Positions 58,531 to 64,000 of a stretch of 64,000 bases of DNA are shown in pieces; position 1 is the stretch's first letter, and every line of letters starts with the position of its first letter. The stretch is from JAAUUE01 sp943370025. Its GTDB lineage: Bacteria > Cyanobacteriota > Cyanobacteriia > Cyanobacteriales > JAAUUE01. The notes beneath the pieces were generated by a model. It saw nothing but the letters and a program-made list of their open reading frames with translations, was not told the origin of the DNA and searched no databases. The stretch is from positions 1 through 64,000 of the forward strand of contig CALRPI020000007.1 of the NCBI GenBank assembly GCA_943370025.1, given 5' to 3'. The translations under genes and the position numbers were made by a program.

Positions 58531-60264
58531 ATGCCTACGCCAGATCAAAGAAATTATTACTACACCCTAGAAGCAGAAAGAACTGGAGTCCATCGCCCCC
58601 TCTTGGCGGCGCTCTATGCTGTCCAGCAGCGTCCCAACTTACTGGACGATGATACAGGGCTAGGAATTTCTCCGGCAAATAGAATTGCCCCCAACCAAGT
58701 CAATACATTTCCTCAACAAGTACAGTTTGCCGCCAACACTCTGCGGTCTTTATTGGCAGCTTTGCCTAGCCAAGGTTGGGGAGCCAGCGACCTATGGAAT
58801 GCCGAGCAAGGGCGTTATACAGATAAATTCCTTCAGCAAGTGGCTTTGGGTTATACTCCGGCGGCGACGGATACAAGTGCGGCACTCTTGGAGAGTAGTA
58901 ACTATAGCCAATTACTGGCAGCCTACAATCAATCAGTGGGTCAGGAGTTGATCCAAGATGCCAGCCAAGACCTCAGCCCCTTCGTGGTGACTCCCAACCT
59001 GAGCCTTACTGCTGCCCCAACCCTAGTCCAGGGGGCAAAAGCAGCTCTGGCGGCTCCTCCAGCTCATCGCAATTTATCCTATCTTGACCCAGCTTTGTTG
59101 ACCTTGATCGGCAGAATTCCAGAATTTTATCAAGGTTTAGATTACCAACGACAAGCCCTTTTGGAAGGAGTCCGGGTTTGGCGGAGGTTAGATACGATTC
59201 CCCAAGCAATTACTTCCCTAGTGCCCAATGCTGACCCCAACAACCCCGATGAAACCCAATTATTTAACCAAATTCGGGCATTTCTCCAGCGAGTCCTCAC
59301 CGCCTACGGCGGGTTTCCCCAAGAGCGGGAGGCTTTGATTCGGTTGACCCAATTGTGGCGGGAATTGCCAAGCCGGGAGCAGGCGATCGCCTCCCTGCAA
59401 ACCAATACCTCACCGGAACCCAGCCTGAGGACGATCGATCCAGCCCTGATTAACTTCACCTATAATATTCCCAAATTCTTTGTTAGTCTCGCCCCTCAAC
59501 GCAATGCCCTAATTGAGTGCGTCCGGCTCTGGCGACAGCTAGAAACCCGTGCCGATGCGGTGAAATCCTTAGGAATTGACCCCAATGTACTGAATGCTAG
59601 TGCGGGGAACAACACTGCCCTAGCAAGTTTAGCAGCTCAGTTAGATAGACAGCTAGTTGCCTTCACTCAACGTATTCCCAAGGTTTATAAACAGCAAACC
59701 AACGAACGGGAAGCGATGATTCGGCTGGTACAGCTATGGCGGAATTTGCCCACCCGTGCTCAGACGCTGCAATCTCTGGTCAATGACCTGAAACAGATCA
59801 AAAACCAAAAACCCTCACCTCCTCCGGTGATCATCACCCCGCCCAATCGCCCCCCCAAGTGGACTTTGAATAATATCCAGCAGAGTGCCAGCATTATTGT
59901 CGATGGCAGTTTCACTTGGGCAGAAGCCACAAGGGGTGGCAGTCGGATGCCCCCAGATCAGGAAACCCTAGAGGGGATGATTCGGATTGCCAGATTGGGA
60001 CAACGGGCGCGCGATCGAGTGGGGCGACCTTTCATTGTTACTAGTTGGTATCGGGATCCAGTGGTCAATGCAGCGGTGGGGGGAGTGTCGAATAGTCGGC
60101 ATATCAACGGAGATGCGATCGACTTTTATTGTGACGGTTTGACGGGGGATGAGATCTACTGGATTCTGGATCCTTGGTGGCCCAGTGGTTTGGGGCGCTA
60201 TATCAAGTTTCCCTTCCTGTGTCACATTGATGCCAGAGATTACCGAGCAAGATGGCAGAATTAG
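58531..60264 (+). CDS. M15-type peptidase with four-fold helical repeats
   Basis: The protein has 577 residues from ATG 58531. The N-terminal 170 residues resemble a helical, lysozyme-like region (ERTGVHRPLLAALYAVQQRP). Four repeats of about 55 residues follow, each of the form (L/F)-x-x-R-(I/V)-P-x-(F/V)-Y-x-x-x-x-x-(Q/E)R-x-A-(L/M)-I/L-x-x-V/L-x-(L/V)W-R-x-L. Their cores are LIGRIPEFYQGLDYQRQALLE, FLQRVLTAYGGFPQEREAL, FTYNIPKFFVSLAPQRNAL and FTQRIPKVYKQQTNEREAM. The C-terminal 140 residues are a peptidase M15A-like domain with SRHINGDAIDFY and CHIDAR, giving Zn ligands His, Asp and His. It probably cleaves peptidoglycan peptides. No signal peptide is visible, which is odd for such an enzyme. 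Confidence 0.82.
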   Translation: MPTPDQRNYYYTLEAERTGVHRPLLAALYAVQQRPNLLDDDTGLGISPANRIAPNQVNTFPQQVQFAANTLRSLLAALPSQGWGASDLWNAEQGRYTDKFLQQVALGYTPAATDTSAALLESSNYSQLLAAYNQSVGQELIQDASQDLSPFVVTPNLSLTAAPTLVQGAKAALAAPPAHRNLSYLDPALLTLIGRIPEFYQGLDYQRQALLEGVRVWRRLDTIPQAITSLVPNADPNNPDETQLFNQIRAFLQRVLTAYGGFPQEREALIRLTQLWRELPSREQAIASLQTNTSPEPSLRTIDPALINFTYNIPKFFVSLAPQRNALIECVRLWRQLETRADAVKSLGIDPNVLNASAGNNTALASLAAQLDRQLVAFTQRIPKVYKQQTNEREAMIRLVQLWRNLPTRAQTLQSLVNDLKQIKNQKPSPPPVIITPPNRPPKWTLNNIQQSASIIVDGSFTWAEATRGGSRMPPDQETLEGMIRIARLGQRARDRVGRPFIVTSWYRDPVVNAAVGGVSNSRHINGDAIDFYCDGLTGDEIYWILDPWWPSGLGRYIKFPFLCHIDARDYRARWQN

Positions 60265-60273
60265 CAATCTTCA

Positions 60274-61506
60274 ATGCAAAAAATTATGACTATTAATCCC
60301 TTAAGTTGGCTAGAGCTAGAAACTTTGACTCAGGCTCCCGGCAGTTTTCAGTTAGACCCAATTCATGGCACCACCAACTCTCAAGCTCAGTTGCGCCTTT
60401 TTGGGCAGCCAGAGTCGGCGGTGCGGGTCACTTTATACCGAGATCACCATGCTTGGTGTCCTTACTGTCAGAAGGTTTGGCTCTGGCTAGAAGAGAAGCA
60501 AATTCCTTACCGGATCAAAAAAATCACCATGTTTTGCTACGGAGAAAAGGAAAGTTGGTATCGGCAAAAGGTGCGATCGGGAATGCTGCCGGCGATCGAG
60601 CTAGATAATCGTCTGATTACCGAAAGTGATGATATTCTGATTGCCCTAGAAAAAGTCTTTGGCTCCTTAGTTTGGGGCATGACCGACCCCAAGGTGTTGC
60701 CAATGCGGAGATTGGAGCGATTGTTATTCAGGGTATGGTGTGAATGGCTCTGCCGCCCAGCCAGAGATCAGCGGGAGGAGCAGCATCACCGGGAGCAATT
60801 TCTGGGGGTAGTTTCTATGGTGGGAGAGGCTTTGGCTAGCACTCCTAGTCCCTATTTTCTGGAGGAATTTAGTACGGCAGATGTAATTTTCACGCCCTAC
60901 GTGGAGCGGATGAATGCCAGTCTGTATTACTACAAAGGCTATTCCCTCCGGGAAGAAAATTCCCGCCTAGGGGATTGGTTCGCCGCCATGGAAAGCCGCC
61001 CCGCCTACCGGGGCACCCAGAGTGATTTCCATACTCACGCCCACGATCTGCCGCCCCAGATGGGGGGATGCTGGGCAAATGATTCCGCCAAAACCCTCAT
61101 GAACCAGAAACGGGTGGATCAGGGGTCTTGGTTTGGGTTACCGGATGTGGGGTATCCAGAGCCGGAAACTACCCGATCGGAGGCACTGCAAAGAGTTTTG
61201 AAGCACCGGAATAATATTATCCGAGTTAATCCGGCGGATGATGGGTTAATGGATGCGGCACTGCGGTGTGCTTTGACAAACCTGATGACGGGGGAAGATT
61301 GCCAGCCACCAGCGGGGGCTGATGTGGCACTGCGATATCTGCGCGATCGCATTTCTGTTCCCCGTGATATGTCGATCTATGCGGCGAAAAGATTCCGGGA
61401 ATCCCTAGAAAAAACTGCTGCACTGGTTGGCGATCGCCAAAGCCCCCCCCTGCCTACCAAGCATCGTCGGGATCAAGACCCAGCTAATTTTGCCAGTACA
61501 TTCTAA
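60274..61506 (+). CDS. Glutathione S-transferase-like protein, long form
   Basis: The 410-residue protein has a thioredoxin-like GST N-terminal domain after a 45-residue leader. RVTLYRDHHAWCPYCQKVWLWLEEKQIPYRIK, quoted in part, contains a CPYC active-site motif, followed by GMLPAIELDNRLITESDDIL with the cis-Pro and the E-S glutathione contacts. A helical GST C-domain runs to about 260 (STADVIFTPYVERMNASLYYYKGYSL). The last 150 residues are an extension not found in standard GSTs. It contains VLKHRNNIIRVNPADDGLMDAALRCALTNL. CPYC suggests glutaredoxin- or omega-class-like chemistry. The stop codon is followed directly by a 107-bp repeat. Confidence 0.85.
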   Translation: MQKIMTINPLSWLELETLTQAPGSFQLDPIHGTTNSQAQLRLFGQPESAVRVTLYRDHHAWCPYCQKVWLWLEEKQIPYRIKKITMFCYGEKESWYRQKVRSGMLPAIELDNRLITESDDILIALEKVFGSLVWGMTDPKVLPMRRLERLLFRVWCEWLCRPARDQREEQHHREQFLGVVSMVGEALASTPSPYFLEEFSTADVIFTPYVERMNASLYYYKGYSLREENSRLGDWFAAMESRPAYRGTQSDFHTHAHDLPPQMGGCWANDSAKTLMNQKRVDQGSWFGLPDVGYPEPETTRSEALQRVLKHRNNIIRVNPADDGLMDAALRCALTNLMTGEDCQPPAGADVALRYLRDRISVPRDMSIYAAKRFRESLEKTAALVGDRQSPPLPTKHRRDQDPANFASTF

Positions 61507-61613
61507 TTACAGCACTTTGCGTTCAAATGAGGCACACCACAAATATTGAAAGTCTTATCAATGTTTGGTTTAAGAGTGGGTGGCTACAGCCACCCACTCT
61601 TAAACTGCTGTAA
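61507..61613. repeat. 107-bp MITE-like element, copy 6
   Basis: It begins on the base after the GST stop codon. Its hairpin core is gggtggctacagccaccc and its ends are TTACAGCA and CTGCTGTAA. A different repeat (61615-61720) begins two bases after its end. Confidence 0.85.
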
Positions 61614-62042
61614 CGTGAGTTCGATGGGCTTTAAAAGCCTTATGAAAAGCGAGTTGTTTTTCCCCATTTTTAATTTGACAATGAATTTATAAGGGTTTCA
61701 GGAGTTTTCATCGAGCTCACGTTGAGAAGATATTGAGCAATTGTAGGGGCGCAAGGCTTTGCGCCCTCAATATGTACCGCTGCAAAATGAGAGTTGCAAT
61801 ATCATAATTACAGTCCCAAATTACTGGACATCATTGGCTAGAGGTAAAGTATAGTAGTCGCCGATTTGATTAGGACGTTTTTGAGGGCGCGCTCCGCGCG
61901 CCCTCAAAAACGTCCCCGTCCTAACTATAATGGCACTTACTATATCTCTGGTAAATAGATTAAAATAGATGCACCCAAAAAGTGCGCCTATCTCAATCTA
62001 CAAAACTTCTACAAATGCCTTGGAGTTATGAAATTCCTGTGA
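61614..62042. other. Gap filled with three repeat families
   Basis: 61615-61720 is framed by GTGAGTTCGAT and ATCGAGCTCAC and holds aagggtttcaggagttttc, as at 43468, but with about 70 extra bases on the left of that core. 61744-61768 is the small hairpin GGGGCGCAAGGCTTTGCGCCC. 61850-61944 is a hairpin with arm GACGTTTTTGAGGGCGCGC and tatagta ends, the reverse complement of 35720-35816. No gene is present. Confidence 0.7.
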
Positions 62043-63362
62043 TCAAGAAATCCACGTAGACTTGGGCATTAAACAATGGACGTTATAGGCTCCCGGTTCA
62101 ATCTGACCAATTCGGGCATCTAAGGCAAGACTCGCTAAAGAATAAGCATCTAAAGCCTTCAATCCTTTTTCTTCCTGTATCCGTTTAATTAAAGCTAGTG
62201 CCGAGATATTCATGGCTTCCATGACATCGGCATTTACGGCGTGGGTAACATAGTAATCACGAGTATCTACTTTTGGCAAAGGAGCTAAAACCGGGCTGTC
62301 ATTTTTGGGGAGCATACAGTAAATCCCTTTCAGTTGGTTCACCACTTCGGCAACCCGGAAATCGCCGTAGCGAGCCATGTATTGACGAGCATCACTACTG
62401 TTTAAACCCTTCCATTCTGCTAAAAATTTGAGGGTTTCCTGCTCCATAATTTCCACCGCAGTATTCATGTTGCGATCGTAGCCCAGGGTCATCCAATGGG
62501 TAGGAGACTCAATCCGAGGCCAACTCAAAGACTTACCTTTAAGGACTTCAACGGTGAGATTTAGTTCGTTAAAAGCTGATTCGATCGCGGTTAAATTAAT
62601 TTCCCCATTACCTTGCACCGCATGGGAGTCCCCAGACCACAGCAAAGCACCATCCACAAAAACAGGTAAGTAAACTGTAGTCCCCTCTACCATTTCGCGA
62701 CAATCTAAGTTGCCGCCAAAAGGTCCCGGAGGAACCGTACTATATTGCCCACTCTCAGCACGAGCAACCCCCAAAATACCGGGGAAAGGTCGCACAGGTA
62801 ATTCAATTCCGGGGAGAAATTCTGTGACTCCTCGTTTCAAGTCCAAATAGAAATGTTTAGCCTGAGCTTGATTAAAAAGATCTGGGAATTGCCCTAATTT
62901 CAACTCACCGGGCAAATTCCAATTCGCACCGTAGGTACGAGGCACAATCCGGTTGATTTTAACCTTGAGAATATCTCCGGGTTTAGCCCCCTCAATAAAA
63001 ATTGGACCAGTAATGGTATGAGGTCCACGCCCCGGGTTATCTACTCGCAATTTAGTGATTTGTTCAATAGAAACTCCCGGCAAAATTTGATTTTGAGATG
63101 CCATCATCGTTTCTAGAATGATCGTATCTCCAGATTTAATCTGGGCGCGGGGAGGTTCCGCATTGTTAAACCAACCCCATTGTACGGTTTCATTGTTAGC
63201 TGGCAGGAGGTAAACACCGCCTTGATATTGCCCTACAAAACCTTGTTGTAAAGCATTAATTTCCTCTCTTCTAGTTTGAGCATGAACTTGAACTTTGGGC
63301 AAAACGGAAACAGCAGCAGCAGTAGCAGCACTGCCTAGAAGAAAGTCACGACGATTTGGCAT
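62043..63362 (-). CDS. Acetamidase/formamidase family protein with a Tat-type signal
   Basis: The protein has 439 residues from ATG 63362 (MPNRRDFLLGSAATAAA); the TTG at 63374 is less likely. The N-terminus is a twin-arginine-like signal (NRRDFLLGSAATAAAVSVLP) with a likely cleavage after VHA. The body is FmdA/AmdA-like: ILETMMASQNQ, GPHTITGPIFIEGAKPGDILKVKI, VYLPVFVDGALLWSGDSHAVQGNGEI with the metal-site SGDxHxxQGDGE variant, and the terminal DARIGQIEPGAYNVHCLMPK. The enzyme hydrolyses small amides such as formamide or acetamide, probably in the periplasm. That matches the amide and ureide nitrogen theme, though the gene is 30 kb from that cluster. Confidence 0.88.
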   Translation of the reverse strand: MPNRRDFLLGSAATAAAVSVLPKVQVHAQTRREEINALQQGFVGQYQGGVYLLPANNETVQWGWFNNAEPPRAQIKSGDTIILETMMASQNQILPGVSIEQITKLRVDNPGRGPHTITGPIFIEGAKPGDILKVKINRIVPRTYGANWNLPGELKLGQFPDLFNQAQAKHFYLDLKRGVTEFLPGIELPVRPFPGILGVARAESGQYSTVPPGPFGGNLDCREMVEGTTVYLPVFVDGALLWSGDSHAVQGNGEINLTAIESAFNELNLTVEVLKGKSLSWPRIESPTHWMTLGYDRNMNTAVEIMEQETLKFLAEWKGLNSSDARQYMARYGDFRVAEVVNQLKGIYCMLPKNDSPVLAPLPKVDTRDYYVTHAVNADVMEAMNISALALIKRIQEEKGLKALDAYSLASLALDARIGQIEPGAYNVHCLMPKSTWIS

Positions 63363-63519
63363 GGTAGTTAACAATTAAGATATAAGTGAAAGACAAAAAA
63401 ATGCCATCTGCAATCAAATAATCAGTAATTAATTTGATGTAGAAATGTCAACTTTAATGAACTTTTTGTATTTTCTACATATCTCAAGAATTATTCTGTA
63501 AATCTCCATACAATCAAAC

Positions 63520-63572
63520 TTACAGCAGTTTGAGAATGGGTGGTTACAGCCACCCACTCTCAAACTGCTGTA
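63520..63572. repeat. Half copy (53 bp) of the 107-bp element
   Basis: Only the hairpin arm is present: TTACAGCAGTTTGAG ... CTCAAACTGCTGTA with the core gtggttacagccac. It ends one base from the stop codon of the HdrB-like gene. Its two ends are now near-perfect inverted repeats of each other, so this is a self-contained palindrome. Confidence 0.8.
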
Positions 63573-63573
63573 T

Positions 63574-64000
63574 CTAGAGATTGAGCTTATCTAAGAGCGA
63601 TCGTGTAGAGACGATATGTTTGGATAAACCTAACTGCTCTGGACTGATGCCCAAAGCTAAAGAGACTAGCTGGGGTAAATGTAGAACTGGTAAACCCAGC
63701 TTGGTGCCAATAACTTTTTCTACCTCCGGCTGGCGGGAATCGAGATTCAGGTGACATAGGGGGCAAGGGGTGACGAGGCAATCGGCTCCGGCAGCGATCG
63801 CGGCTTGGATATGTCCCCCCGCCATCTGGAAGGATTGCTCTGTGGCATAGCTGGATAGGGGCCAGCCACAGCATTGGGTTCTGCCGGGATAATAGACTGC
63901 TTCTGCCCCCAAGACTCGAAATACATTCTCCATCGACTGGGGATTAATCGGGTCATCAAAGGGCAATTGCTTTTGTCCTCGCAGCAAGTAGCAACCATAG
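63574..64000 (-). CDS. HdrB-like cysteine-rich (CCG domain) subunit, partial
   Basis: The gene runs off the right edge. 142 residues are visible, beginning YGCYLLRGQKQLPFDD if the frame is read from the window end. Two hallmarks of CCG-type domains are seen: GRTQCCGWPLSSYA, with the Cys-Cys-Gly-Trp, and CLVTPCPLCHLNLDSRQ, with the C-P-x-C pair. This matches CoB-CoM heterodisulfide reductase subunit B and SdhE-type iron-sulphur subunits, which bind a noncubane 4Fe-4S cluster. In cyanobacteria such proteins accompany succinate dehydrogenase-type complexes. The rest of the gene lies beyond the window. A half copy of the 107-bp repeat abuts its stop. Confidence 0.85.
   Translation of the reverse strand, partial: YGCYLLRGQKQLPFDDPINPQSMENVFRVLGAEAVYYPGRTQCCGWPLSSYATEQSFQMAGGHIQAAIAAGADCLVTPCPLCHLNLDSRQPEVEKVIGTKLGLPVLHLPQLVSLALGISPEQLGLSKHIVSTRSLLDKLNL

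Overview
The window comes from a cyanobacterial chromosome, probably of a filamentous, motile strain. The evidence is the high density of the HIP1 octamer GCGATCGC on both strands, ndhH of the NDH-1 complex, an hmpF-type motility gene, a PATAN-domain response regulator, a group-2 type sigma factor, and an intein in dnaB at a site also used in other cyanobacteria. Gene order is mosaic: housekeeping genes (rplI, dnaB, rsmB, pyrG, proS, moaC, ruvA, gatB, ndhH) are interspersed with accessory genes. Many intergenic gaps are filled with short palindromic repeats.

Layout. 0-5.8 kb: L9, intein-bearing DnaB, RsmB and a VOC protein. 5.9-8.8 kb: a ferritin-like protein and an FTR1 iron permease, a fasciclin protein and a tandem-duplicated small protein. 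8.8-14.8 kb: pyrG, a TPR/O-GlcNAc-transferase-like protein and proS. 14.9-18.6 kb: an accessory island of small toxin-antitoxin-type genes (HicB-like, MNT nucleotidyltransferase, UPF0175/DUF3368 pair, BrnA-like antitoxin), ending in an AT-rich, HIP1-poor KAP-type P-loop NTPase gene broken by two apparent one-base deletions. 18.7-26.8 kb: DUF1993, a small phosphatase, moaC, tRNA-Arg(ACG), a 2OG-Fe dioxygenase, a SAM hydroxide adenosyltransferase, a PATAN-REC regulator, hmpF and a DUF3445 protein. 27.6-33.7 kb: a purine/ureide catabolic group (PuuE-like deacetylase, AllA-like lyase, FAD subunit and fused Fe-S/Moco subunit of a xanthine-dehydrogenase-type enzyme, and a convergent MOSC protein). 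34-45.3 kb: sigma factor, osmoprotectant ABC ATPase and binding protein without a permease, threonine aldolase, Uma2 nuclease, ruvA, a Met-Cys-starting unknown protein, gatB, a zinc-ribbon protein and a bestrophin. 45.5-53.3 kb: a hydantoinase/oxoprolinase with a repeat-derived in-frame insertion, two divergent SDR epimerase-like genes and an ArsB/NhaD-type transporter. 53.6-64 kb: ndhH, DUF4926, AEC transporter, pentapeptide protein, M15-type peptidase, GST, Tat-type acetamidase/formamidase and a partial HdrB-like protein.

How the genes fit together. The clearest functional groups are iron storage and uptake, purine/ureide nitrogen salvage (xanthine-dehydrogenase-type enzyme, PuuE-like and AllA-like proteins, with hydantoinase and formamidase-type amidohydrolases elsewhere in the window), and motility signalling (PATAN-REC plus HmpF).

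The most distinctive property of the window is its repeat ecology. One family of about 107 bp elements (TTACAGCA...TGCTGTAA) occurs six times in full and once as a half copy. Its hairpin arms carry exchangeable cores that also occur in unrelated repeat families. Copies lie next to gene starts or stops, supply the C-termini of two proteins, and in the hydantoinase a different repeat family has been domesticated as an in-frame peptide of about 58 residues. The accessory island contains a chimeric nucleotidyltransferase whose leader is shared, at DNA level, with a BrnA-like antitoxin 1.3 kb away. I see no CRISPR array, no rRNA and no intact transposase.
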